This document shows, piece by piece, positions 22,536-37,500 of a stretch of 64,000 nt of DNA. Location: positions 22,959,915 to 23,023,914 of the forward strand of contig CAIIXF020000001.1 of assembly GCA_903813345.2 (NCBI GenBank). Reading direction: 5' to 3'. The number at the start of each line of letters is the position of its first letter. Within the stretch, counting starts at the first letter, position 1. The notes beneath the pieces are model-generated. The model made no database searches and was not told where the DNA came from. It was given only the letters and a program-made list of their open reading frames with translations. The DNA comes from Owenia fusiformis. Its lineage: Eukaryota > Annelida > Polychaeta > Sabellida > Oweniidae. The translations under genes and the position numbers were made by a program.

Positions 22536-25500
22536 ATGTCGTTTGATCTCGGATTGATGCTGCATACTCGCGAACGCAAACGCGCTTTCCAAGCGGGGCA
22601 TGTTGGAAAACTTGGTCGAGTCGCATCCTTGGAGGAGGAAGACAAAAGTCTGAATCAGTATGTACACCGAAAGGAATTTTCAGATCCAAACGTGAGAGCG
22701 CAAAAGAATGATTCCGAACATGACAACAAAGACGACGATAATATGGTTGCCCAGGGATCTAGTAAAGTGTCGTCTCCAGACTGGACACGCTTTGAATCGG
22801 CATATGCACGAGGTATAGTACCCAAAACATATTTACTCAATAATGGTACCTAAACATGTCATTTAAAAACATTTGTTCTAGCCTCTTTGGCTAATGTGTA
22901 GATTACGATCCAGATACTTTGATAATTTCGTCAATCTGATCACCTGATGTACAAGAGAACAAGTGTTGCGTACCACGTTTCTTGTAGTTTCACAACTCAA
23001 CTCGTCAAGACGTGATACCTAAAACAGCTAAAAAGTAATGGAATATGCAAGTTCCGTTCAATCACTTTAGAACAATCATAGGATATCCTATGATTTTGAG
23101 GAATATCATTTTTATCTTTGACGAGGTGATATTGATATCTGCACGAGAAAGCAAAGCGAACGAGTGCATACATCAATATCACAGAGTAGATTAAAATAAT
23201 ATTCTGAAAAAAAAACACGGGATGTTCTTATTATCTTATACTTACAAGGAGTGCACTAAATGTATATTTATCATTGCAAAATGCCAATTTCATGCCAAAC
23301 AGAGTCAATTTGGCGGGAAATCAACAAGCGAAGTACATCGTCACAATATCCTCCGCATATTGAGGTTTCCGGAGAATATCGTCACGATATCCTCCGCATA
23401 TTGGTTTTCCGGAGTATATCGTTGCGATATCCCTCCTGTTATTCATTTTGCCAATAGATATCAAATTTATTTTTTAATGTTATTATACATTTAGCGCACT
23501 AAGTGTAGGATAATGGGCAATATTCTAGGACATAAATACCTGTTTAGAAACACCATGTTAACATTGAAATGTACTTGATTAAACAATCGGTTTTAGCTGA
23601 ATCTTCAAAGTTACAAAGATCGATCGCTAAAAGGCCTTAAAAATCGCATATAAATAGATAATAATATTAACAGATCCTTTTTAGTGATACGATTCTTATC
23701 TTATATTTGATATCTCAGGTCGATACGACTGAAATAGCAGGAGAATATTTCTAATACAAGTATTGGCCTTATCCAGTGTTTATAATTGTTTTTATAACTT
23801 TTGAAAATAAGTCAACTGACCTACTTTCCCGAAAATATTTTGCCGCAAAATACCTATAAACGATTTTGGATTTTCCCATATAACACTAGTACACTATTCC
23901 ATTGTAATTATTGGGTAAAGTCAATATTAGATAATCCTTCTTGATATCAATTTATGGACTCGTGGATATTTGATATTAAATGTTCGATAAAAAAATGATA
24001 TCACTCAAAGTGATACTATATTCTGTCATCTACGGAATGGCCCAAAACAGGCCAAACCAAAATAGAAATATTTTACTTTTGACATTTTAGCAATCATTTC
24101 CATAGTAAAGTACAGAAAGTACTTTCAATGGATGTACCTATTCAGCCTATGTTATCCAATTTGTTACACTACGTTCCTTATTCCCTGTGCCATGAGCTAA
24201 AATCAAAATTGTGCCCCTTTTCCCAAAGTTTGAGGATATATACAATTGTATTTGTATACAATATTGTAATTTGCATGTCAACCATCGACTAATCTGTCTG
24301 CCCTTTCGCATCCTATTAATTTATTCTTTGAATTCAGATAGGGTTATATTGTTGGATATCATTATTGGAATACCTCATCAACGTGTACCATCTAAGGTTT
24401 TTGACAATGCTTCCAAATAGGTAAACAAAATGTTGTTGGCTGCCAGAAAATATAATTTCAATACCATTTGTCATGGTTTATCATAATGGTTTTCTTCGAG
24501 AATACATAATGCGGGCCTGGGAATGCGGCGTGTCACATTCATTGCAACACACCTTGCAACAATGTCTTATGAGGGTAATTTCTTATATTGAGAAGTTTAT
24601 CATCTGTTGAAATTAAATACTTGTAGCTATAAAAAGCGAATTTGTTTGACCAGTCCTAATGTGTGAGGAGGCCTTTCAGGCAATTTTCGAAAGCGTAGTG
24701 AGAACAAGTTTGGTGTAGAGGGGAGGGGGATATCTCCCACCTCGGTCTCTCTCTAATGCCTAGGCCACATATGCACCGGGCGCGGGCCGATGAGTAGTCA
24801 TCGGCCGATTTCTAAATTAGTTTCGACAAAAATTATGTAATTCTGCAATTTTAGTTACAAAACATGAAGGTACATTATGTAAAATTTTTAAGACAATTGG
24901 TGTATATTTAACAAAATACCAGCACCAGTCCTGTTACTTTTGGAACACCCTGGACCCTCTGGAGGTGTTAAAAAACTAAAATGAATCTGATATACACATA
25001 ATCACAAGTGAATCATCTATTAATACATCACTCTCATTTTAATAATGACAATTCTAGATTTTGATTTATATCAAAAGTGTTCAATTCAACAGGCTAGGTG
25101 CATTTGGATTTGTGAAATGCAACCTGTGTAAGGGTAAGTTATCTTATAAAGGTAAATGACATTCTATATAAGCTGCCCTAGTCATTCCACAGTTCCAGGT
25201 GTTATTTTGTGGAGCCCATGTCTTGCCACATCACACGTGGAAATGAGTTTGACAAACCTTGGACATCTTTCTTTCAGTCCATGGACTCTAAAATAACAAG
25301 AATTTGCATTGTCGGGAGCGTAAAATTGGTTATTTTGAATGCCGCCTCTTGTATTTTTCATCTGCCTCTTGTACACAAAGTTACTGAAACCACTGTATTA
25401 GGCATTTGGTGATTTCTGGGCAGTTTAAATGAACAAATATATTTATTGTATTAATACAACCAAAATCTTTTTTTTGAGTACATGAGGTTAACCGCTCATT

Positions 25501-28500
25501 AGATAATTTTATCATTGCAATGTGCTATTTGATGATATCTGGGTACTCTAAAATTAAAGTGTCTAAAACAATAGATATAATAATTTCAATTGTTTTTAGG
25601 GGTGTGAGATGTGGCCCACCCCCTCTGAAAAAATTATCATTTTAAGAGGCTATTAATGTGATTTCTGGGTAATTTTAAAGAGTATGGGTTATTAAAAAAG
25701 AAATTGGGAAAATATTCAATTTTTGGAGGGGGGTGTGCTAGAGGGGAGTGCGGTACCGGTATTTTCACAATGAATAGTATTTTCTTTGTCTAATAATGTG
25801 TTCTTGAATTACTTGTTATTTAGTTTTCATTGGTAGTTTTTACAGTTTCTATAAAGTCATTTGGTTGGCCATCATTGACATATGACAAAATAAAAGTTTA
25901 TTATTTTGCTGTTTTTGACGACATTGCATTGACGGGTATCCCAGGGATTTTACGAGTTCGCAATGACTATGATGAGATCCCTCAAGGATATGCTTTATCT
26001 TATTGTCATGAATTAAGTTACTGGCGACAATGAGAAGTTTACCTAAAGGAGTGGTATCGATATGGAGAACTTTTTGAACACACGTTTCTCTTAAACCAGT
26101 CATAAAAAATCTAAAAATTGTACACATCGTCAATTTAATGGTCATCTTTTGATATAATTTGAAAAATATATATATAGTTTATCTATATTGTTTTAGAAAA
26201 CACATCAAACACTTGAAAGTGAAATGAAACATCTTTCCGAACCTCATTGGAACAAAACGACATAAACAGTACATGTTTAGGTTTCTCAATATTGTAATTG
26301 TACAAAGGAATTGGTTGATTTAAAAAAAGTATCTTGTTAATGAAATAAAAGGTTTATATTGATTTTTATCTATTTTGGGGGGATTTTGTTTTAATTTTTT
26401 GAATACTTTTTTAAAATCAACCAAAAATTCCTTTAAATAACTATAATATTGAGAGGTCTAAAAACATGTTGTATATGCTATTTTGTTCCATCAAGGTTCG
26501 GAAAGACATTTTATTTCATTCTCAAGAATTGGTAGAAAGGAGCAAAAACAATTGCACTAAAAAAACAAAAAATGTTAACAAAAACAGTTGTATAAAATAT
26601 TTCTAAATAATTTTCGCATTAAATTGTTGTCAATCAGTCAACATTACATAAAATACCGTGTTTTTTACAGAATGTTTTCAATAATTGGTTTAAGAGAAAA
26701 ACATTGTTGAATTCAGTTCTCCATATCGATACCAATCCTTTGCTAGAGTTAAAGTTTCGTCCCCATATATGAGAAAATGAAATCTGAGCATTAACAATCC
26801 ACGACCAGCATTAAAGGAACCCAGTTTCTGGTTTTATCGTTTCATTTAAAATTCAAATATGACTGAATTGTATTGTTCCGACATAGCATCAATTCATGTG
26901 TAAAGATTTGGTTTTATTTTCCTATAACGACCCAAGAGATTAATAAAAAATCGAAATTCTTCGTCAAAAGTATTGATGCCCCTTAAACGTGATTTTGATT
27001 GACACCTGAGGTTCAAAATTGCTTGATTTTTGACCTTAGTACACTCAATGTCTCAGTGGGAATGGAGTTGCATCTAGCAATTTTAAATTAGCCGCGAAAC
27101 TTTTGACCAAATATGTTTGCGCTCTCATTTTCAATAGGTTATCACCCCAATTCAAATGGTATAGCTGAGGGCAAGAATACTGCATATTAAACCTTAATTG
27201 TATGCCAATTTTGTTTTGTTTTTCAAATATTTCTAAAGGATAAAAGTAAACATCAAATGTGTTTCCTGAGCAAAAGATATTAAACGCATCTGTTCTAGTT
27301 GATACAAACCTGATGCGTCTCGTATATTTTCTTATCTGAATTAGAGCATTTAGCCTCATCATTCACTGTCAAAGTTCTATGTTTTCTCTCTTGCAGGCTC
27401 GATATCTCACAGTTCAAATGAGATGACTATTAAATCACAACTAATTTTCGATCTACTTTGACGTTTACATGCCGAGTTGATGTTCAGCATATGGCCATAT
27501 ATCTTTCTTGGATGTGGGCTTTATTTAGAGACATCTACTTAATCCCTAATAAAGCTCGAATATTATCTGCACAAGTTCCGTGAACTCGGCTGAATCATGA
27601 CTTAGAACGCTCCTCTCATAAATGAAATATTGAAAAAGCCACCTTCAGTCTACTTGGTAGTTTTAAATCCCAGATTCCCGCAAATTGTTCGGAAGCAATT
27701 GTACGTATTATCAAGTATCATTATTCTCGCGCACCCCCCCCCCCCTCCCCCCTCCACACACACACATACAACGATAACCTTTACATTCTATGGACTGTTC
27801 TTTCCAGAGTTGTTCCCAGCAGGAGGTGGAGGTCATAAAACTCAGGAATTTCTTTTAGAGGTGACCAACATACTCATAGATTATGTCCACAAGAATAATG
27901 ATCGTTCAAAAAAGATTCTTGATTTCCACCACCCCCACCAACTACGCGAGATGATGGATCATTGTCTCGATCTCCACGAGGATCCACGAGATCTCGAACA
28001 AATTCTGAGTGACTGTAAAGAGACATTAAAATATTGTGTCAAAACAGGTAAATACAACAATTTCTTTTCGAAAATCTTGAGAATTGATAAAACAATTTTA
28101 CTCCTCTGAAATTTTGAAAAAACTTAAAGATCAACGTTTTAAACGTTGATACTAACAGACTAAATCTGAGTTTCTTAATACTTAAAAAAACCACATTGTC
28201 ACGAAGCACCCCTGATCTGAAAATAAATACAGCTCGACAAACGGTAACGCCAAGACCTAGATACATGTAACTCCATCGAATATTTCGTTCTTGCATAACA
28301 AGAGGTCTTGGGATAGGAAGATGGGACATGGAATGGAACATGGAACATCTTCAAATGTGGCTGTTCAAAATAATATTTTCGATAATACTAATCTGTGTTT
28401 GTATCATATAGTATGATTTTATTGCCTTGTTTTATGATATTAGTTATATTATGATATTAGTGGTTGGTTGTTAGCAAGAACATTTAACTGTGAGACAAAA

Positions 28501-31500
28501 TTATAAAAAAAATCAAAGGAACATAATTTCCTCATAGTATTTAGATGGTTATTTGTAAACAAATTAGATTAAATTAATCAAAAATTTAATAAAGTCAATT
28601 TAATTCCCCAGGTTTGATGATAACTAAAGCCCGGTATACACCAATGGGGCAAAATCCCACTTGCCCCATCGAGTCCCATCTTGCCCCATCGAATCGCAAT
28701 TTGCCCCATCGAATCCCACGAAGTCCCATGGGACCTTGATGACTTTGCCCCATCAATCCCCATGGAGTCCCATCAAATCCCACCGTGCCCCATTGGTGTA
28801 CATGTATGTCGGGCTTCACACAACACGTCATATGAGCGAAAATCCCACGATGCCCCATGGAAAGAATGAACATGTTCATTCTCGATGGGACTCCATGGGA
28901 CTCCGTGGGATTTTGCCCCATCTTGCCCCATCGAGTCCCACCGAGTCCCACGTGGGACTTCATGGGACCTCATGGGACCTCGTGGGACTCGATGGGGCAA
29001 GATGGGGTTTAATCCCACGAGGTCCCATGGAGTCCCACGGACTTCATGGGGCAAAATCCCAAAAGGTCCCACGAGGTCCCACGCAATGTTAAGTCTTTGG
29101 AGGCCCCAACTTGCCCCATTGGTGTATACCGGGCTTAATATGATCACGTTTAATAAGTTTATACTCGGGAAAGGTTCTTTAAAAAACAGAATGTTTTCTG
29201 ATTGTAAAAGTATTGCTATGATGGTGATGTTAGGAAGAGAGAAGTCCGATATAGTTTTGAAATATCAGACCCTTCTCGATTTCCAATCAGAATATTTTCT
29301 GATTGTAAAAGAATTGCTATGATTGTGATGTTCAGAAGAGAGAAATCCGATATAGTTTTGAAATATCAGACCCTTCTCGATTTCCAAAAGAATTGCTATG
29401 ATGGTGATGTTCAGAAGAGAGAAATCCGATATAGTTTTGAAATATCAGACCCTTCTCGATTTCCAATCAGAATATTTTCTGATTGTAAAAGAATTGCTAT
29501 GATGGTGATGTTCAGAAGAGAGAAATCCGATATAGTTTTGAAATATCAGACCCTTCTCGATTTCCAATCAGAATATTTTCTGATTGTAAAAGTATTGCTA
29601 TGATGGTGATGTTCAGAAGAGAGAAATTCGATATAGTTTTGAAATATCAGACCCTTCTCGATTTCCAATCAGAATATTTTCTGATTGCAAAAGTATTGCT
29701 ATGATGGTGATGTTCAGAAGAGAGAAATCCGATATATTTTGAAATATCAGACCCTTCTCAAATTCCTCTCTATTTCTGTGTAACAAGAGAAGTCAGTATC
29801 ATCCTCTTGTATACATGTATAAATCATTATGATAAAGACTCAGTCTCCACCTTTCTTGGAAATACGGAAAAGAATTATATATAAAAATGCGGAAGTTTCT
29901 ATAATTCTAACCACAAATCACCGCAACATAAAATGACAAATTCAAGGTTTGGTAGCCCAGATGTTATTGACGCACGATAATCAATTACCCATTATACTAA
30001 ATGTTGCGAAATGTAACACTCGAATTAATTCAACTTAATTGTTTGCAAATTTAATCTGTAATATGTTGACCGTTTTGGCGATGGACAAGAAATAATTGAT
30101 TAGACCTCCAACTCTTTTCTTTGCCTCAGAAGTTTAAACTATTTACCAAGCTTCCATCAAGAACACATGACAGCTTCCCAGTAAAAATCGAAACTATCGG
30201 GCAGTACTTGAATGATGACAACTTTCCAGGAATAGTCGGTAGAAGAGCTTACATTACTTTTGGTTATGACTTAGATTTTAGAACATGGCGATCAGCAATG
30301 GCGTAAAAAGGGCACAGGTCAATAAAAATGACATTAATATGTAAGAAACTGTAATATTCTCGAGCTTCTCTTGCCAGCTGTTACCAATTGTGTAAATCAC
30401 AGGGAGCTCAGTGGAAAATTAGACAATAATGTCTCGTTAACACTGTGCCAGAATAACTGAGATGGATATTTAAATCAATTTAGATTTCCTTGTGGGCGGA
30501 AAATTTCCAGCGTTTTTTAATCCATATAACAAAATATCTGATTAATATATCAATGTGCCTACTGATTTGGTACAACTGATTTACATGTACAGGTGTATTG
30601 CGTTGTGATTTTCAATAACATCTATGGAGGTACTGTGAGGCACGGGCAGGCGAGGCTAGTGCCTCACCATAATTTCAACTAAAACTGGAAATGAATCCCA
30701 AAGGTAGTAATATACATTCGTTGACCTTTAGCCTTTTGCGCTTTTTGTTTAGTTATAATTATGATATCAGTCATATCAACAATGATTTCAAACCATGATT
30801 TCAAACAGTACGCCCTTTTTTATCTATCAGTATCTTAACCATGGACGACATTTATAAAAGAAAGCGCGTGCGAAAGATTTCAGTGAAACTGCATTCGATC
30901 CTTTCCATATAGTTTGAGAAGAAGCATAATTCATAAATTGTAAACGTAATACTTTTACTCCTTTTGTCATTTTCAAATATATTCAAACCAAGGGCAAGTA
31001 AAAGAATAGTCTGATTCCATTGAAATTTGCATTTCTTCGATAATGATGAATCATTACATCAGTAGGTATAAGCTCATGATTATTTAGAATGACGATATGA
31101 GCAGTGCTTAGAATCACATCCTCTCCAGACAAAATTTTTTTTTATCAAAATCGTTGGTATGTTTTGTTCAAAATAGTGAGTAGCCAAAATTCAATGATTT
31201 TTAATTAAAGGCAATGGTCTAACTTTGAATAATGTTTAGGTCATCCAAGATTTTTCAACCAGCTGTCTCAGGGCTTGGACATAGTGGCACTTGCTGGGGA
31301 ATGGCTCACTGCAACTGCGAATACCAACATGTGAGTGCTCATGAACGTATCTGTTACAACATTATGCGAACGTATATGTTACAACATGTTGCGAACGTAT
31401 ATGTTACAACATGTTGCGAACGTATATGTTACAACATAATGCGAACATGTTACAACACATTGCGAACGTATATATTACAACATAATGCGAACATGTTACA

Positions 31501-34500
31501 ACACATTGCGAACGTATATATGTTACAAGATACTGCGAACGTATATGTCAGAACATAATGCGAACGTATATGTTACAAAATGTTGCGAACGTATATGTTA
31601 CAACATAATGCGAACGTATATGTTACAACATAATGCGAACGTATATGCTACAACATAATGCTAACATATATGTGAGAACATGTTGCGAACATATATGTTA
31701 CAAAACAATGGGAACGTATATGTCACAACATGTCGCGAACGTATATGTTACAACATAATGGAAACGTATATGTTACAACATGTTGCAGACGTATGTTATA
31801 CCATATGAAAAAGTAAGCTAATCCGTATACAATGCAAATCATACTGACGCCCAAGCTTCATCATTTGAAAAAGAGTTTATGGCGCATGTGCAGTGACATG
31901 GAATAAAAAGAAAATAATCATCGAAATGTATTTCATTTGACTTGTCCAATGTATCTTGACTGGCAGCTGACTATCTCGGGCACAATATACGAAATGTACT
32001 TCACTCAGTTGCAAATCATTAAACGTCCTGCATATTTATAGCTCATTGTATTTAATTTTGGCATGTTCGCGTATGAGATTGCCCCTGTTTTTTGTTAGGT
32101 TTACATACGAAGTCGCCCCGGTATTCACTCTGATGGAAGACATAGTGCTGACCAAGATGAGAGATATTGTTGGCTGGTCTGATGGTGACGGAATTTTCGC
32201 ACCAGGTTTCAATCTTTTTTATCTCAAAATAAGACAGAGTTATATTTTCGAAATATGAATTATGAAATGAACAATTACAAATAATAGCCTCCTTCTAGGC
32301 TTTCTCTTAATTTCTTTTTCTTAGTTTTCGTATTCTAATTTTGTCTCTGGAACAAAACACAACGTTCAGTATATTGAGCAGACGTAGGGTTTAAATGACA
32401 TGTATCCCATGCTTAACTTCTTTCGATGAATTCTATATGAAGCAAGAGAATGTTACTAAACATATATCAATTGCCAACGTACATTCACGTAGGTAATGTA
32501 GCTTCTAATGTGTGATATAGGGGGCGCCATTGCTAACTTGTATGCTGTTTTGGCCGCTAGGCATCGCTGCTGTCCAGAGCAAAAAGCACAAGGAATGTGT
32601 GGACTCACCAGACTTGTAATGTTCACATCAGAGCACGTAAGTTTACCAATCTGAAAGAGACACGAGGGGAGGAATAAACTACATACACAAAATAAATACT
32701 TGAAATATGAACTATAAAACCGATCCTCAAATCCAGAGCGGTCGATTTACTACGATGAGAAAAAGAGGTAATTAAACCCTAAATTCGAACAGAATTCTTC
32801 CGCAGGGACAGATTTTTATTTAATAATCTGTCATCTAAGAGGGAATTATTTCTAACCTTATAACTCAACTCAGCTTTAACTTGCAATAGCCGTCTCTTGT
32901 GTCGATGGTTCTCGAGAGCTCATTTACATAATCAGAAATGTTCCCTGCGTGGGTGTAACATCAATATGCGTCCTAACTAAAGTCTGATCGTCAGTTGACG
33001 TGGGCTCTTCTGTTGACAAACTGTAAAATCAATCTTCGCAGTTTAAATAAAAAAACTAAATTTTATGAACATTCGATATGGTTAATCAAACTTAAAATAA
33101 TCTAACTCTATAATTAACGAGGAAATTAATACGACTCTAAATTGTTTATTCAACTAACAGTGCGGTAATCGTAATAGTGATATTGTTAAATTTACTGCAC
33201 TTTTTCTTCGATTACAGAGTCACTTCTCAACCAAGAGAGCTGCCGCTATTGCAGGGATAGGCACCGACAACTGTATTGCCGTAAAATGTGATGAGAGGTT
33301 AGTGTTTCGGTGATGTACTATAGTTACATGAGTTAGGAGTCACATTTTGTCTAGTAACAAAGAGCATGTCCAATGAGGCGTAAAGGTCAGATAACTAAGG
33401 ATGAATTTGACCTAGATTATAGATTCATCGTGCAACTGTACGTTACAGTCACTTGTGAACGTGGAATGAATATAGAACTCATAATCGGTCTTCCTTAGCG
33501 CAGTCGGTCCTTTGGGAATGGAGCATTTTGCGAACAGTTTACTTCTAATTTGTGTCATGTTGAATGCTTATTACAGATAAGAGACTCAGGTCACCATATT
33601 AATTGGTTGAAGATGGACAAACCATTCTTTATAAAGTCCCGTCAGAAAGTCTTCGTATTAGTCCACAAACTCATACCCAGTCTTAAGCATATTACGGAAA
33701 AGAATCACATACAGAAAAGAATCCTTGTATACAAGGTGGTCCGAAAATATAGACATAGTGATTACTTTTCTCTTATTTACTGTCTTTTTTCTTATCATAA
33801 CTCAGGTGCCATTGCTACAGTGTATATTTTGCTTTCTAGAGGAAAGATGATTCCAGGGGAACTTGAGAAGTGTATTCTCCAAGCAAAATCAGAGGGTGCC
33901 AAACCATTCTATGTGACATGTACCACCGGTTCAACTGTTCTTGGGGCGTTCGATCCCATCAATGAAATAGCAGATATATGTGAGACATATGGAATGTGGA
34001 TGCACGTGGACGTACGTATCAGTCCTTTAAGGCCACATATAAGTTTAAACCACTTTACTTATATTGTAGTCCTACCCAATGCTATCAAAATGTGATATGT
34101 TAAACTTTTTTCAAAATTTTAAAAGAGTTTTTTGAAGGACTTGTTTCGGAAAATCGTTAACTAATTTAAATTAAAATTAAATTAAACTTTAGAGGTCACA
34201 CTTATTTTTGGTTCGGTTCTTAAATAAGCAAAAAATTACTCATCTATGCATCAAAGTTGCTCACAGAAAATTGTATTTTAAAATTATAGTTCTTATAGAA
34301 ACCAATGGTGCGGTGACATTTAAAACATAATGCAAATCTTTTTTAATTAAACTACAGTTCATTCTATTTAGTTGCTTGTTCTGTTAATTAATATTAAACC
34401 TCATTTAGGAAGCAACATAATAGAATGAACTTCTTTTGTTACAGCTAAGCTAACTTAAAAATTCTCCTACATGTTATCCATGTTCAATATATATCTCTAA

Positions 34501-37500
34501 AGCCCCTGAAGGAATTACTTATTCCTTTAAAGGGTTTATTTGTGTGTCAAAACGCAACATATTGATGCAAATAGAAATTGAAAAAGCAGGGTAGGAAGAA
34601 GTTCGAAATCAGGACAGCATTTCAGAAAAAAACATGTGGGTGGGTTGTTTGCATCCATACCATACCATATACCGTTCATAGTAGATCTAGACAATGTGTG
34701 TTTTTAAGTCTACAATTTGCTGTAGAGGGGGGTGCTGTTGTTTTTTGACACCCTGTACAGTGTAGACTATAGCTATTCGTACTGGAAGAATTATTTCGCC
34801 AAATAGACATTTCCCATGGTTTATCTAAATTGATTATTCTTTCTTTAATAGTACCTAATCCATTATGTTCTTATTACAGGCAGCTTGGGGCGGAGGTGCT
34901 CTGTTGTCCGAACGTTATCGCCATCTTTTCAACGGAGTAGAGAGGTACACATATATGTAAAAATATCTAATAATTCTATAATTTTAAGCATTCGTATGGG
35001 ACAACTCCATCTTTAAGACATTCCTGAAAAAGCAATATGCTCTATCATCGAATATTGTTCAAAATGGAATAATGATAATCTGTTTTTATAACTGAACCGC
35101 CATCCTGTCCTTGAATGATTTCATAAACTATGCTATTATGATAGTTTTTCTTTGTACCTTTGCATATTCCTATATCCTAAATACCATTTCTTTAGATGTG
35201 ATTCCATAACATGGAATCCTCATAAAATGATGGGAGTTACTCTGCAGTGTTCAGCTATTCTACTAAAGGAGAAGGTATCTTTGATTGAAACCATATGTAT
35301 TTATGCTGTCACCATTGCACATAAATTATACAATTACACATACATATCACCATTGCGCATACGTGCCACAATTATCAATGCATGTCACCATTGTACGTTA
35401 ATGTCAATATTACACATGTTTCACCATGGCAACCATTACACATGCATTCATGTCAGTATTACTCTACATGTCACCATTACCCATAGATGTCACTATTACG
35501 CAAATATATTGCAATTACATGTATATGGCACTTTTATGCACACATCATGTCACCATTACACACACGTGTCACTATTATACATGTATGTCACCATTACACA
35601 CACACGTCACATTTACACGTACGTCTTTCATGTCACCACTTCAGATACTTGCCACTATCATGTGTACGAGTCGCAGTTACACGTGGATGCTCACCATAGC
35701 ACATTCATGTCACCAGTATATTCACATGTCACAAATACATTCACATGTCACCACTACATTCACACACACACCCGGGCTGTTTTACACAATCTTCTATCCT
35801 ATAGCTTTAGTGCAACTTCAATAATTCCGCTTCCCACATTTTTAATAATGACCTCTAATAAGGTGACATGAGGTAGTCAAAGAGCTTTAGAATGCAAACC
35901 TTGGCTTTCAGGATCTCAACTGAGTAATTCAGAACTGTTTTTAGTTCCGATGATGCCCTTTAAAGGCGACCTCAGTCTAAAATGTGGAATGACCTTACAT
36001 GACCCAAAAATGAGTCTCCAAATTCAAAAAGTAGTTCAAATTCATAGTAGTTATTGACCAGCCAAACGACCTTTATTGTCACATTAGACTTCGAATGTCG
36101 TTTTGGTCGACACATAGGGATCGAAACCAGCCATAGTTTTCTCTTCATGAAATATTGTGCTTTATGGATTATGATGTTGGCTTTGAGGATAGATGTTGAC
36201 CCTTTGTTGACCCGTCTGTGGATTTGGGATAGGATTTTATTTGTCCCACATCATTTGAGACAGGGTGCTCTATCTTGTATTTGAATACTACATGTAGATA
36301 TAGTATGTACAACTATTTTTGATGTCATGAATATTGGTTATCAATTTAAATTCATTCTTCAACATGTAATGACTTCAGTAAGAATGAAATGTCTCTTTTT
36401 ATGGCCCTTTATTGATTGTGATAATGGTGGGGGAGGGGTATTCCCGGGGGTATGAGACATTAACCCTAGTTACTCTAGCAGTAAGGAGCAGTGTGAAGCC
36501 TGAACATACAAAGTCCATTTAGGAAAAAATATTCCAAGCTTAAGCAAAATAATGTACATGCGCTCGAACTGTGAATGTATGTTATCATTAGGATTTAATG
36601 GATTCGAGTTGTAGAATCATAAAGTCTTATATGTTCAACTTCTTCAGGTTGTAAATTTTTGATACATTGAGTAGTTTTTCAAATATTAAATGGTAAAATT
36701 TTAAATAAAACTTGGCCATTAACAAGTTCACATACACATTTGTGTTCTAATCAAGTCATAGACAATTTCTGGTTTTAGATGTTGTACTTTTTGTATGTTT
36801 AAAACAGTATGCTAATTTCGAACTTGCTACAACAAACAGATTTCCAACTAGATAAATGGACTGCATGTGAATTAAATTGAATGAGTGATTAATCGATTGA
36901 TTTATTCTCAATAAATTGATTGATTGCTCGGTTCCATGTATCAGTCGATTCATGCATGAATGGTGCCACAATATTCACAAGTTCTTTTTTTGTACCGTGC
37001 ACACTCTAAGGGCAGACTCAGTTACATGGAACCCTCACAAGATGATGGGTGCCATGCTCCAGTGCTCCGCCATTTTGTTAAAACACAAGGTAAAATATCG
37101 TAAGTCTTGTGATCAGTTTTGATAAAACCAAGTCGCTTGTGTCATTCTGTGATGTATTCCCCATCATGTCGTTCGCATTATGATTTATATTCACAACTGA
37201 TTTCCCATCGCATCTTTTATCGCATAATTTTATTTATGAATTGAAAACACAGTACTTTTACGATATTTTTCCTTGTTTTGCGTTTGTTATATTCCTCTGC
37301 TATTTTATTCTTTAATGCGTTGCACGGTTTATATGTATATGTTTATATGTTTTAGTTGTTTTTAGCATTATGTAGTCAAACAAAGGGGCAGCAAAGACTA
37401 GAGACCTCCTAACTTTCTAGAAACTGTCACATTTTTACAATGCATTTTGCTCACAATATTCTCTTTCGTGCCTTTTTTCTCAGTTTTAACCCTTTCTCAT

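Noticed and set aside
28595-29322. Several frames of 100-145 codons on both strands
   Set aside because: They follow the repeated units of a MITE; no domain and equal openness on both strands.
31331-31800. CRISPR-like array
   Set aside because: Units are contiguous and degenerate with no unique spacers, in an intron of an animal gene; it is a minisatellite.
35152-35871. A 239-codon plus-strand frame
   Set aside because: Its beginning is GAD exon 9a read through into the intron, and the rest is translated CACCATTACAC repeat.
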